The notes beneath the pieces are model-generated. The model made no database searches. It was given only the letters and a program-made list of their open reading frames with translations, and was not told the origin of the DNA. This document shows positions 13,764-20,982 of a stretch of 43,415 nucleotides of DNA, in pieces. Every line of letters starts with the position of its first letter. Position 1 is the first letter of the stretch. The position numbers and the translations under genes are program-made. The DNA comes from a virus: positions 1-43,415 of IMG/VR virus record IMGVR_UViG_3300047409_000230; one strand, written 5' to 3'.

Positions 13764-14059
13764 TCCGCAGGGACTACACCGCCGGCCGCGCCAAGTGCGA
13801 CACCGAAGGCCACTGCCGCATCTGCGGCGACGACAACCCCGAGGCCGCGCACATCATCCCTCGAAGCCAGGTTGCCCCACCGCACGGTGAGCATGAGGAC
13901 AACATCGTCCCGCTCTGCCGCGACTGCCATCGCTCCTACGACACGGGCCGTCTGGACATCCTGCCGGTACTCACGCGTCGGGAGCAGGCGAAGGCCGTCG
14001 AGCTCCACGGGCTGATGGGTGCTCTCAGGCGCATCACGAACGACAGGCACGCCGCATGA
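13760..14059 (+). CDS. HNH endonuclease
   Basis: GTG 13760 overlaps the previous stop; 99 aa. HCRICGDDNPEAAHIIPRS and DNIVPLCRDCHRSYD form a complete HNH/zinc finger: two Cys pairs, the catalytic His in AAHIIP and the final Asn/His region. The small size and position with RuvC-like and recombinase genes suggest a DNA-processing role, although free-standing HNH genes can also be selfish elements. It is translationally coupled to the next gene (ATGA at 14056). Confidence 0.8.
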   Translation: MIRRDYTAGRAKCDTEGHCRICGDDNPEAAHIIPRSQVAPPHGEHEDNIVPLCRDCHRSYDTGRLDILPVLTRREQAKAVELHGLMGALRRITNDRHAA

Positions 14060-14526
14060 TCGCCTTGGGCATCGACGTCTCCACCAGGAAGCTCGCGATC
14101 GCCGGGCTCAGGGAGGACGGGACGATCACGCATCACGCCCTCTCCCTCGACCCCGACCGCAGGGGCGCCCGCAGGCTCAGGGAAGCCCGCACGACCGCCT
14201 GGGCCGTCCTGGACGGCTACCGGCTGCAGGACGTGTGCTGTGTCGTGGTGGAGATCCCGTGGGCGGCGAACAAGAGCAACTTCGCGCTGCTGGCTATCGC
14301 CGGCGTGGTGATGGAGGCCGCCCAGGCCGCTCTCCCTCAAGCGGTGATCCTCGATGTGCCGACGCCGTCGTGGAAGTCGGAGACGGTGGGGCACGGCAAC
14401 GCGACGAAGCTCGAGGTCGGCGACCACGCCGCCGGGCTGGGCTACGACGGCAGCGACCAGGATGTGGCTGACGCGCTGTGCATGGCGCAGATGGCGTGGG
14501 ATCGCTGGTCGAAGGTGGCCGCATGA
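14056..14526 (+). CDS. RuvC-like Holliday junction resolvase
   Basis: The 156-aa product has the RNase-H-fold acidic motifs in order: IALGIDVST (Asp7), VVVEIPWA (Glu66) and GSDQDVADALCMAQ (Asp136/Asp139). Length and spacing suit RuvC/crossover-junction resolvases, which cut four-way junctions with bound Mg2+. The phage would use it to resolve recombination intermediates or debranch concatemers before packaging. It lies between the HNH gene and the tyrosine recombinase, each coupled by a four-base overlap. Confidence 0.75.
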   Translation: MIALGIDVSTRKLAIAGLREDGTITHHALSLDPDRRGARRLREARTTAWAVLDGYRLQDVCCVVVEIPWAANKSNFALLAIAGVVMEAAQAALPQAVILDVPTPSWKSETVGHGNATKLEVGDHAAGLGYDGSDQDVADALCMAQMAWDRWSKVAA

Positions 14527-15482
14527 AGTTCGGCGCCGTCGTCGACAGCTACATCGCCGACATGAACCGCGCCGGCAGGTTCCGCAGCCCGCACACCGAG
14601 CTCGCGTACCGCACCAAGCTCGAGCGGCTGGGGGAGCAGGTCCACAACCGCGACCCGAGGACCGTGGGACGCACCGACGTCCGGGCCGCTCTCGCGTTGT
14701 GGCCGAACCCGAACAGCCAGCGACAGGCGCACGCCATCTTCGCCGCGTTCTTCGACTGGTGCATGACGGAACCCAGGGATCGCTCCGAGCGGGAGATGAT
14801 CGTCAAGCGCAACCCGGCCCGCACCATCCAGCGCGCCCGCGGCACCAGGCCTCAGGTGTACCGCATGAGCCGCGACGAGGTCGTCCGGTTCCTCGACGCC
14901 AGCAACACCCGCAGGCGTGACCGCTGGGTCGCTCATCTCGGATGCCTGGCAGGGCTGCGCTCCCAGGAGATTCGGGGGCTGCAGGGTCGCCACCTCGCCC
15001 GCGATGGCTGGGTGTGGGTCAGCCGCGACATCGCGAAGGGCGACAAGGAACGCTGGGTGCCGGTGCTCCCGGAGCTCGAGCCGGTCGTCGCTGAGATCCT
15101 GAGCTTGGTCGGCGACGACGATTACGTGATCCCCGGGCAGCGCTCCGCCGGGCATCCGACCCCGCACATCATGCGCGACGTCGGCAAGCCCGTGAGCGCT
15201 TCCGCGGTCTACAAGCAGGTCATAGCCATCGGTGAGCGCGCCGGCGTGATCGGCCGCGTGACTCCGCACGTCATGCGCCACGCGTACGGCGACCACATCG
15301 CCAGGTACGCCGGGCTCCGGGTCGCTCAGGCGCTGATGGGCCACGAGCGCGTCGACACGACCGCGCACACCTATGTGGACCGGGTGAGCTTGGACGAGTT
15401 GGCCGCGCAGGTCCGCGGCTTCCGGTATCGCCGCCCGGTTATGGGTCTACCTAGCGAAGCGTCCACCCCGGATGCCCGATGA
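14523..15482 (+). CDS. int: Tyrosine recombinase / integrase
   Basis: The 319-aa product starts at ATG 14523 (ATGA overlap). The N-terminal core-binding domain covers about residues 1-105. The catalytic domain shows Arg146 (LAGLRSQEI), Lys172 or Lys175 (AKGDKER), His249 and Arg252 (TPHVMRHAYG), His274 (LMGHERVDTT) and Tyr284 (AHTYVD), so the active site is complete. It would integrate and excise the genome or resolve multimers, as XerC/D do. There is no long N-terminal arm-binding domain and no adjacent non-coding attachment site: genes abut on both sides. The XRE switch nevertheless supports lysogeny. Confidence 0.85.
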   Translation: MKFGAVVDSYIADMNRAGRFRSPHTELAYRTKLERLGEQVHNRDPRTVGRTDVRAALALWPNPNSQRQAHAIFAAFFDWCMTEPRDRSEREMIVKRNPARTIQRARGTRPQVYRMSRDEVVRFLDASNTRRRDRWVAHLGCLAGLRSQEIRGLQGRHLARDGWVWVSRDIAKGDKERWVPVLPELEPVVAEILSLVGDDDYVIPGQRSAGHPTPHIMRDVGKPVSASAVYKQVIAIGERAGVIGRVTPHVMRHAYGDHIARYAGLRVAQALMGHERVDTTAHTYVDRVSLDELAAQVRGFRYRRPVMGLPSEASTPDAR

Positions 15483-16717
15483 CTGCTGCTGCGCTCGATA
15501 ACGCACGGAGTGCGGATAAGCAGTCCGGCTGCGGGTTTGCGGGCGAAGTTGACGCCCACGTCACGAAGGGCGAACAGCGCGTCCTCGAGCTGATCAAGCG
15601 CTGCGACTTCACCGGCCAGGGTTGCTACCCCACCCAGGACGAGCTCGCGTTCATGTCCGGCTACAAGCGCCCGTACGTGAACGCCTGCGTCAAGAGCCTC
15701 GAGCGCAAGGGCCTGATGCGGATCGAGAAGCGCCGGCGCCCCGGCTGCAAGTGGTCGCACAACGTCTACTTCGTCCGCGACTGGGGCCCGAACGTCCGCC
15801 GCGGAATCTGCGAGTTGCGCCGAAATTTCCAGGACTCGCGAACTCGTGGTTCTTCTCGTGGTTCTCGGTCCTCTTTTCAGTGTTCTGACACTGAAAGAAC
15901 AGCAAAGCCTTCTAGGGCTCAGACCCCGGTGGTCAACCCCTTCCTTACTGCAGCAGTGGAGAACAAGCGCTGTGGTCGCGAGCGCGAGAACGGACTTTCA
16001 CGGCTTTCACGGAGGACTTGGATGCAAGAAGCCCGATTCCATCGCCAGCGGCACCTCACAGTCCCGGACCTCACCTGCCCCAAGTGCCAGGAGCTCGCCC
16101 AAGAGCTCGAAGCCAAGGGCGACATCGTCAGGACGCTCCAGCTGGAACTCAACCGGCTCATGAGCGACCTGGCCGGCCAGACCGAGGCCGCGAGGGCGAC
16201 AGGCAAGGCGAACGAGGCATTGAGGGCCAAGCTGACCAAGCAGCACAACGAGTCGGTGCTGGCGGAGAAGATCGAGCAGGTCATCGCTCACTGGCGCACC
16301 CATCGCCCGAAGACGACTAGGGCGTTCGAGAAGCCGACCTCCAAGGCGTACGGGATCATCAAGAGCGCCCTGGTCCTCATGGAGGACGACGACGCAGGTC
16401 CTGTGAGCGCGTGCTGCGAAGCGATCGACGGCCTGCATCTCGCCCCCTACCAGGAGTACGACCGCTGGTACGCCACGGACGGCCCGAACCGGACGCTTCG
16501 CAACGGCGTCGAGTACGCCCTCGGTGACGAGGCGAGGATCGAGCGGTGCCGGGCGATGGCAAGGCGGGCCCGGAACGCTTCTCTGGAGGCGAAGCTCCGG
16601 GCGTACCGGACGTCGGGTGAGGTGCATGAGGCATGGACCCGTGCCCTGCTGGACGAGCTCCACGGCCAGAAGCCTGATGACGTGGTCGAGGTGGACGGGA
16701 TCGTGGTGCGGCCATGA
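15479..16717 (+). CDS. Putative replication initiator (winged helix) with internal restart
   Basis: ATG 15479 overlaps the recombinase stop; the frame gives 412 aa. Residues 28-100 form a winged helix like phage and plasmid replication initiators (TKGEQRVLELIKRC, YPTQDELAFMSGYKR, LERKGLMRIEKR). The middle (about 105-180) is Arg/Ser-rich and low in GC3, and its DNA holds direct repeats and a hairpin (15843-15896), as in phages with an origin inside the initiator gene. A GGAGG at 16011-16015 precedes an in-frame ATG at 16022, which would yield a separate 231-aa protein with CPKCQEL, a coiled coil and a helical C-terminus. The two halves may be two products. Confidence 0.65.
   Translation: MTAAALDNARSADKQSGCGFAGEVDAHVTKGEQRVLELIKRCDFTGQGCYPTQDELAFMSGYKRPYVNACVKSLERKGLMRIEKRRRPGCKWSHNVYFVRDWGPNVRRGICELRRNFQDSRTRGSSRGSRSSFQCSDTERTAKPSRAQTPVVNPFLTAAVENKRCGRERENGLSRLSRRTWMQEARFHRQRHLTVPDLTCPKCQELAQELEAKGDIVRTLQLELNRLMSDLAGQTEAARATGKANEALRAKLTKQHNESVLAEKIEQVIAHWRTHRPKTTRAFEKPTSKAYGIIKSALVLMEDDDAGPVSACCEAIDGLHLAPYQEYDRWYATDGPNRTLRNGVEYALGDEARIERCRAMARRARNASLEAKLRAYRTSGEVHEAWTRALLDELHGQKPDDVVEVDGIVVRP
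15843..15896. other. Candidate replication origin: direct repeats and hairpin
   Basis: CTCGTGGTTCT occurs twice with a 12-base period (15843-15853, 15855-15865). A perfect 9-bp A/T-rich hairpin follows: TTTCAGTGT, loop TCTG, ACACTGAAA (15875-15896). The stretch is AT-richer than its surroundings and lies inside the putative initiator gene. Short iterons plus a melting region in the initiator gene is the lambdoid arrangement; function here is inferred. Confidence 0.45.
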
Positions 16718-16793
16718 AGCCCCGGCTGCTCGATCTGTTCTGCGGCGCGAGGCCGACGCCATCGCCGAAGCCCGCCGCGCTGACCTCCAGTGA
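16714..16793 (+). pseudogene. Scar of a deleted DNA cytosine methyltransferase gene
   Basis: ATG 16714 overlaps the previous stop (ATGA) and opens with MKPRLLDLFCGA, the start and motif I of C5-cytosine methyltransferases. G/C third-position bias in this frame stops after about 12 codons. In another frame, codons ending EADAIAEARRADLQ with good bias reach a stop at 16791-16793 that overlaps the next gene's GTG. The simplest reading is that both ends of a methyltransferase gene survive, with the body lost in a frame-shifting deletion near 16745-16750. Read literally, the first frame runs on to 16914 as 66 aa of poor quality. Confidence 0.65.
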
Positions 16794-16972
16794 CCGCTCT
16801 GCAGGACGAGCTCGAAGCGACGCGCCTGCTCATCGAGGACGTGCAGGCGCGTCTCGCGACCCGGATCGCGGACCTGCAGGCGCGCATCGACGCTCTCGGC
16901 CCACCGCAGGGTGAGGCCGCCCGGATCCCGCGGCGTGACCTGCGCGCGACCACGCCGGGGGAGCGGCGGTGA
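16790..16972 (+). CDS. Short coiled-coil protein
   Basis: GTG 16790 overlaps the stop of the scar gene (GTGA); 60 aa. Residues 3-37 are a clear coiled coil (LQDELEATRLLIEDVQARL, then RIADLQARIDAL) with strong G/C third positions; the tail is Arg/Pro-rich. The function is unknown. Confidence 0.55.
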   Translation: MTALQDELEATRLLIEDVQARLATRIADLQARIDALGPPQGEAARIPRRDLRATTPGERR

Positions 16973-17061
16973 ACGCCCCGGACCACGACGTCCCGCGCTG
17001 CCCGCGCTCCGACCTGGACGAGCTCGACGACGCTATGGCCCAGAAGGGGCGTTCCGTATGA
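16969..17061 (+). CDS. 30-aa acidic peptide gene
   Basis: GTG 16969 overlaps the previous stop and its own stop overlaps ATG 17058. The product is short and acidic (SDLDELDDAMAQKG). Only the overlaps and codon bias support it. Confidence 0.4.
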   Translation: MNAPDHDVPRCPRSDLDELDDAMAQKGRSV

Positions 17062-17162
17062 CCGTGTTCGCTGATGGCAAGGACGCTGGCTCGACGCCGG
17101 GGTGCTACTGCGACGGTCCTTGCCCAGAGTGCTCGCGTTCTTCCGCGACAGGCTCGCTATGA
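17058..17162 (+). CDS. 34-aa cysteine-rich peptide gene
   Basis: ATG 17058 overlaps the previous stop. The product has CYCDGPCPECS, four Cys in ten residues, a compact metal-binding knuckle. The stop at 17160-17162 overlaps the next ATG. It joins several zinc-knuckle miniproteins in this operon. Confidence 0.45.
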   Translation: MTVFADGKDAGSTPGCYCDGPCPECSRSSATGSL

Positions 17163-17209
17163 GCGACGCGCAGGCCACCGACCCCGTTCCGAAAGGGCGA
17201 ACATCGTGA
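17159..17209 (+). CDS. 16-codon coupling mini-ORF
   Basis: ATG 17159 overlaps the upstream stop (ATGA) and the TGA at 17207-17209 overlaps the downstream GTG 17206. It encodes 16 residues (MSDAQATDPVPKGRTS). It is probably too short to function as a protein; it may pass ribosomes between genes, or be a remnant like that at 16714. Confidence 0.35.
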   Translation: MSDAQATDPVPKGRTS

Positions 17210-17481
17210 CCATGGGGATCGACGACGCGCGCAACATCGACGGCAGCAAGCGGTTCCACCCGCCCGGCCAGCACCCGGCCATCGCCAGGATGCGTGCCCA
17301 GCTTGCGAAGGCCGAGGAATTGAAGGCCGACGCAGAGCAGAAGTTCGTCGAGTACGGCGTGGCGTACGACACAGGCGACCTCGACGAGTTCATCGCATAT
17401 CTCAAGCAGGCGATGGCGGACTTCGACGGCCGCGAGAGCGAGATCAAGGCCGATTGGCTCAGGCGATATGGCGATCGCTGA
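17206..17481 (+). CDS. Small helical protein, unknown
   Basis: The start is GTG 17206 (or ATG 17212) behind GAAAGGG at 17191-17197; 91 aa. It is helical and charged (IARMRAQLAKAEELKADAEQ, then DLDEFIAYLKQAMADFDGRE). No domain is recognised. Its end overlaps the next gene by 14 bases. Confidence 0.6.
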   Translation: MTMGIDDARNIDGSKRFHPPGQHPAIARMRAQLAKAEELKADAEQKFVEYGVAYDTGDLDEFIAYLKQAMADFDGRESEIKADWLRRYGDR

Positions 17482-17623
17482 GAACGCCCCTTTGAGCGAG
17501 AAGCAGCTACGCGAACGCGACGAGGGCGCGCAGTCGTTGGCCGCCGAGCTGGCCGCCGGATACCGGCCGTTCCAGCCGTGGCCGCAACCACCTCAAGACA
17601 TCCACCGAAAGGGGAACCAGTGA
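17468..17623 (+). CDS. 51-aa protein, unknown
   Basis: ATG 17468 lies inside the end of the previous gene and the stop overlaps GTG 17620. The product has a helical N-terminus (LSEKQLRERDEGAQSLAAELAA) and a Pro/Trp/Gln-rich tail (PFQPWPQPPQD). The final codons contain the purine-rich GAAAGGGG that serves the next gene, so it may also regulate access to that start. Confidence 0.5.
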   Translation: MAIAENAPLSEKQLRERDEGAQSLAAELAAGYRPFQPWPQPPQDIHRKGNQ

Positions 17624-19683
17624 CCGAGTTCGAGACCCAGCCGCCGAGACTGTCGGACGCCAGGGACATCATCGACGTCGCCAAGCAGGCCGCGGCGATC
17701 CAGATCGAGAAGCTGACCGTAGCGGCGAGCGAGCAGCGCGCGAGCGTCCTCGGCGGCCGGCAGGTCGCAGCCGCGCTGGCCGACGAGCACGAGGAGGTCA
17801 TCGTCGACCTCAAGGGTGGTGCCCCGCTCGCCTACGGGGAGCGCAAGATGCACCTGCGCACCGAGGCCGTAATCGGACCCGCGCGCCGGACGGCGGCCGC
17901 GGCGCTGGCCCAGGAGATCGAGGGGACCGTCGCGGCCGCGGGGCGCACCCTGCCCATCGAGCAGCTCGCCTCCTACCTGGAGACCGAGATGGCCCGCTAC
18001 GAGGGCATCCCCGAGCACCTGCGCGACGGTCGCTATCAGGCGCTTCAGCGCCAGATAGCGACCGGCCATCCGGATACGGTGCACCCCGAGGACGCGGCGC
18101 GCTTCTACGCCGACGCGGCGCGCTGGGCGCAGGCGCAGAAGGCGCGCGGGGGGCGCCAGCACACCGACGGCGAGCGCCAGCAGGCGGACTACTGGGACCG
18201 CCTGCAGGAGCAGATGCGTAAGCTGCCGAAGATCACGCCGCCGGTGCTCACGCCGTCCGGCCGCCGGCTCGCGCCGCCCCGGTGGGCGGGGTCCTGGTCA
18301 CACGAGCACGCGTGGCGGTCCATCGCGCCGCTGGCCAACGACATCGGCACCGTGCTGCAAGCGGGCGGGACGCTGGGGCCCAGGCAGGCGATGAGCGGGC
18401 AGACCGCGGAGGTCATGTGCGTCGCCCGGCCGCTGGTCATCGGCCCCGACCAGACCATGGCGCTGCCGGACTTCACGCTGGCCGAGGCCTACGCCTACGC
18501 CAGCCAGGTCGGGCTGCCGCACGACCCGGTGTTCATCGACATGACCGGCCCGTCGCGCAAGCGGGACCTGCCCTACGCCGCGCCGCTGATCCGCGTCAAC
18601 GACAAGGCCCAGATCGGGATCGTCGGGGCGCTGGTCTACACCGACCGGCGGTGGAACGCCAGCCGCGGCGGCGAGGCGCACACGCTGAAGATCGTGCCGT
18701 TCGGGCGCACCCTGAAGTACGCGTTGGCCCCGGGCGCGGACCCCGACGCCGAGATCGGGAACCTGCACGTGTACCGCGGCGTGGACCCCGAGACGCACAC
18801 CACGTTCATGGTCAGCCCCGGCGAGGACGCGGACCTCACCAACGACGCCGAACCGCTCGGCGCGATCCAGTACGACCTCACCGGCCAGAACGTCCCGACG
18901 GGGCACCCGGACATGGACGGCCTGATCTCCTCCGGGGCGGTCGAGTTCACCGACCACACCGGGAAGACAAGGCCGCTCATCGACGTCACCACGCACCGCG
19001 CCGCCGCCGAGGAGAACGGCGTCGAGGGCCGCTTCGAGACGGTGACGGTGCCGCTGCCACTGCTGGCGGGCGGATCCATCCCGCCCGGGGCGCTGAGCCT
19101 CGTGCAGCTCGCCGCCCAGTCCGGCGCGTACGCGCGCCAGGACCTCAGCAAGATGAAGTCGTGGGCGCACATGGTCGAGCGCGCTGCCGCGAAGGCGCTG
19201 GCCGTGCTGTACCTCGTGGAGTCCGCGAACGTCGAGTACGTCACCGGCGGCGCGGCGATGGAGCGCCGCGACGCCAAGCGCGCGCTCAAGCGCTCGTGGC
19301 CCCGGGCGGACGCCGTCCGCATCCGCCTGCCTGCCCGCCGGCAGCGCAACGGCCACGAGCCCACCGGGACCGGGACGCCGAAGAAACTGCACCAGGTCCG
19401 CAGCTTCTACCGCCACATGACCGCCCCGACGCACCCGCACGTGCGCTGCGACGCCTGCGAGGGCATCGGGCGCTCCAAGCTCGAGTTCGTCACGCTGCGC
19501 TGCAAGCGCTGCCGCGGCTCGGGCCTTGACCCCGAGAAGGTCAAGCCGTGCACGCGCCGCGACGAGACCACCGGGCAGCTGACCTGCCCGGACGGCTGCC
19601 GCCGCGAGTTCGTGCCCGAGCACATCCGCGGCGAGGGCGACACGCTGGAGCTCAAGAGCCTGAAGGTGATGCCCCGTGCCTAG
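17620..19683 (+). CDS. Unrecognised 687-aa protein with C-terminal zinc ribbons
   Basis: GTG 17620 follows a purine-rich GAAAGGGG and overlaps the previous stop. I do not recognise this protein, the largest early gene. Residues 1-210 are helical and Ala/Glu-rich; 215-560 are alpha/beta with motifs such as PPRWAGSWSHEHAWR, GLPHDPVFIDMTGP and ALVYTDRRWNASRGGE; a helical part follows. The last 80 residues hold Cys-x-x-Cys pairs like DnaJ zinc domains (CDACEGIGRS, CKRCRGSG, then CTRRDE and CPDGC). There is no Walker, polymerase or nuclease motif. Third positions are almost entirely G/C, even more than in neighbours. It may be the key protein of a replication or host-takeover step; that is speculation. 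Confidence 0.7.
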   Translation: MTEFETQPPRLSDARDIIDVAKQAAAIQIEKLTVAASEQRASVLGGRQVAAALADEHEEVIVDLKGGAPLAYGERKMHLRTEAVIGPARRTAAAALAQEIEGTVAAAGRTLPIEQLASYLETEMARYEGIPEHLRDGRYQALQRQIATGHPDTVHPEDAARFYADAARWAQAQKARGGRQHTDGERQQADYWDRLQEQMRKLPKITPPVLTPSGRRLAPPRWAGSWSHEHAWRSIAPLANDIGTVLQAGGTLGPRQAMSGQTAEVMCVARPLVIGPDQTMALPDFTLAEAYAYASQVGLPHDPVFIDMTGPSRKRDLPYAAPLIRVNDKAQIGIVGALVYTDRRWNASRGGEAHTLKIVPFGRTLKYALAPGADPDAEIGNLHVYRGVDPETHTTFMVSPGEDADLTNDAEPLGAIQYDLTGQNVPTGHPDMDGLISSGAVEFTDHTGKTRPLIDVTTHRAAAEENGVEGRFETVTVPLPLLAGGSIPPGALSLVQLAAQSGAYARQDLSKMKSWAHMVERAAAKALAVLYLVESANVEYVTGGAAMERRDAKRALKRSWPRADAVRIRLPARRQRNGHEPTGTGTPKKLHQVRSFYRHMTAPTHPHVRCDACEGIGRSKLEFVTLRCKRCRGSGLDPEKVKPCTRRDETTGQLTCPDGCRREFVPEHIRGEGDTLELKSLKVMPRA

Positions 19684-19969
19684 CTGCCCGTACTGCGGCA
19701 TCGACGCGCACGACACCGACGCCGAGATCGCCCACATGGAGACCATGCACCCGGAGATCGTCCGTGAGCGCCTGAAGGCCGCCGGCGTCTACGAGGAGGC
19801 CAAACAGTCGTACCTCGGCGTCGGCAGGACGCTGAGGCTGGTGCCGAAGGACGGCGAGGGCAGCGTGGTCATCCACCTGCCGATGGACGGCGAGACCGTG
19901 GCGGGCCTGCTCAAGGCCTGCTCGAAGCTGGGCCTGGACTTCGACCACATCGTGCGCTCCGGTGGCTGA
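19676..19969 (+). CDS. Zinc-finger protein
   Basis: GTG 19676 overlaps the end of the 687-aa gene by eight bases; 97 aa. The N-terminus reads CPYCGIDAHDTDAEIAHMETMH, a C2H2-type finger (Cys4, Cys7 and His residues about 20 and 25). The rest is a small alpha/beta domain with MDGETVAGLLKACSKLGLDF. It may bind nucleic acid or partner the zinc-ribbon protein upstream, to which it is coupled. Confidence 0.6.
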   Translation: MPSCPYCGIDAHDTDAEIAHMETMHPEIVRERLKAAGVYEEAKQSYLGVGRTLRLVPKDGEGSVVIHLPMDGETVAGLLKACSKLGLDFDHIVRSGG

Positions 19970-20501
19970 GATCACGCTGAGCGGCGGGCACGTGGTGCTC
20001 GTCGACGACGAGGACCTGCCGAAACTCGCGGGCTACGGCTGGCACCGGCAGTCGAAGGGCTACGTCGCCGCGATGGTGACGGAGGGCGGCAAGCGGAAGA
20101 TGCTCCTGCTTCACCGCCACCTGACGGGCGCGCCGAAGGGGCTGCTCGTGGACCACCGCAACGGCGACCCGCTCGACAACCGGCGCGGGAACCTGCGGGT
20201 GACCACGCAGCAGATCAACCAGGTCAACCGCAAGCGCGTCGACTCGCGCAACACGAGCGGCGTGCGCGGCGTCTTCCGGGCGCGGACCAAGGCGGAGCGG
20301 TGGACGGCCAAGATCGGTGTTGACGGACGCATGGTGGAGCTGGGCCGGTTCGCCACCATCGAGGAAGCTGCCGAGGCCCGACGCCTCGCGGAGCTTGCTC
20401 CCTGCACGACGTTCGGATCGGACTGCGCCTGTAACGGGCCGCGGGTGATCGTGGATCCCTGCCCCGACTGCGAAGGATCTGGAAGGAGGTCTGATGTCTG
20501 A
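19962..20501 (+). CDS. HNH endonuclease with AP2 domain (homing type)
   Basis: GTG 19962 overlaps the previous gene by eight bases; 179 aa. Residues 46-90 are an HNH domain (LLLHRHLTG, VDHRNGDPLDNRRGNLRVTT) and 91-140 an AP2 DNA-binding domain (NTSGVRGVFRARTKAERW, IGVDGRMVELGRFATIEEA). This pairing is typical of phage homing endonucleases. The tail adds CACNGPRVIVDPCPDCEGSG, a zinc-ribbon-like end found in other proteins of this operon but unusual for the family; it may come from fusion to a neighbouring gene. A selfish role is likely. Confidence 0.85.
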   Translation: MAEITLSGGHVVLVDDEDLPKLAGYGWHRQSKGYVAAMVTEGGKRKMLLLHRHLTGAPKGLLVDHRNGDPLDNRRGNLRVTTQQINQVNRKRVDSRNTSGVRGVFRARTKAERWTAKIGVDGRMVELGRFATIEEAAEARRLAELAPCTTFGSDCACNGPRVIVDPCPDCEGSGRRSDV

Positions 20502-20685
20502 GGGTGGGGAGGCCCGGACCGTGGTACTGAGCGACCGCGATCTGAGCGCGCTGCGCTTCGCCGCGATGTTCATTGCCGGCTACGAGGACAGCCTGGGCGG
20601 CGACGGGATCGTCGGTCGCAGAGAGGGTGAGGCAACGTCGGATGTTCTCGCCGCGATCGTCATCCGAGCCGAACGCAATGCCTGA
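20494..20685 (+). CDS. Small protein with a near-perfect ribosome-binding site
   Basis: ATG 20494 is preceded by GGAAGGAGGT, almost fully complementary to the 16S rRNA end, so expression is probably strong. The 63-aa product has one helical segment (ALRFAAMFIAGYEDSLGG) and an Asp/Glu/Arg-rich remainder. The function is unknown. The strong site lies inside the HNH-AP2 gene's last codons. Confidence 0.6.
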   Translation: MSEGGEARTVVLSDRDLSALRFAAMFIAGYEDSLGGDGIVGRREGEATSDVLAAIVIRAERNA

Positions 20686-20971
20686 ATCCGTCTACTGCCT
20701 CGGCTGCGGCCAGGCGTTCCCCATCGACGCCGACCCGTACCCGCTCAACGGCGGGATGTGCGGCCCGTGTGTGGCCGAGGGACGCAAGCGCCCGTGGCAG
20801 ATCATCGCCGAGAACCAGCGACTGCGCGAGGCGTTGCGCCGCATCGTGGACGGCTACGACCGGGAGGACGCAGCCCGCAACGATCCCGATACCGACGATT
20901 TCATGGACGCCATACGCGAGTCCTACGACGCGGTACAGGCCGCGCGAAAGGTTCTCGCCGATGCCCGATAA
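20678..20971 (+). CDS. Zinc-ribbon protein with helical tail
   Basis: ATG 20678 overlaps the previous gene; 97 aa. CLGCGQAF and CGPCVAEGRK form a four-Cys ribbon in the first 35 residues; a helix (AENQRLREALRRIVDGYDRED) follows. The design (ribbon plus helix) repeats in other small phage proteins of unknown role. It may be an adaptor or RNA polymerase-directed protein. Confidence 0.6.
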   Translation: MPESVYCLGCGQAFPIDADPYPLNGGMCGPCVAEGRKRPWQIIAENQRLREALRRIVDGYDREDAARNDPDTDDFMDAIRESYDAVQAARKVLADAR

Positions 20972-20982
20972 CGCCGATTCAG

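Noticed and set aside
16911-17162. 83-codon frame from GTG 16911
   Set aside because: Arg/Pro-rich in its first two thirds, against the better codon bias of 16790-16972 and 16969-17061; only the part from ATG 17058 looks real.
18298-19746. 482-codon minus-strand frame opposite the 687-aa gene
   Set aside because: The same shadow effect of high-GC coding; the plus frame has zinc motifs, start-stop coupling and a ribosome-binding site, the minus frame none.
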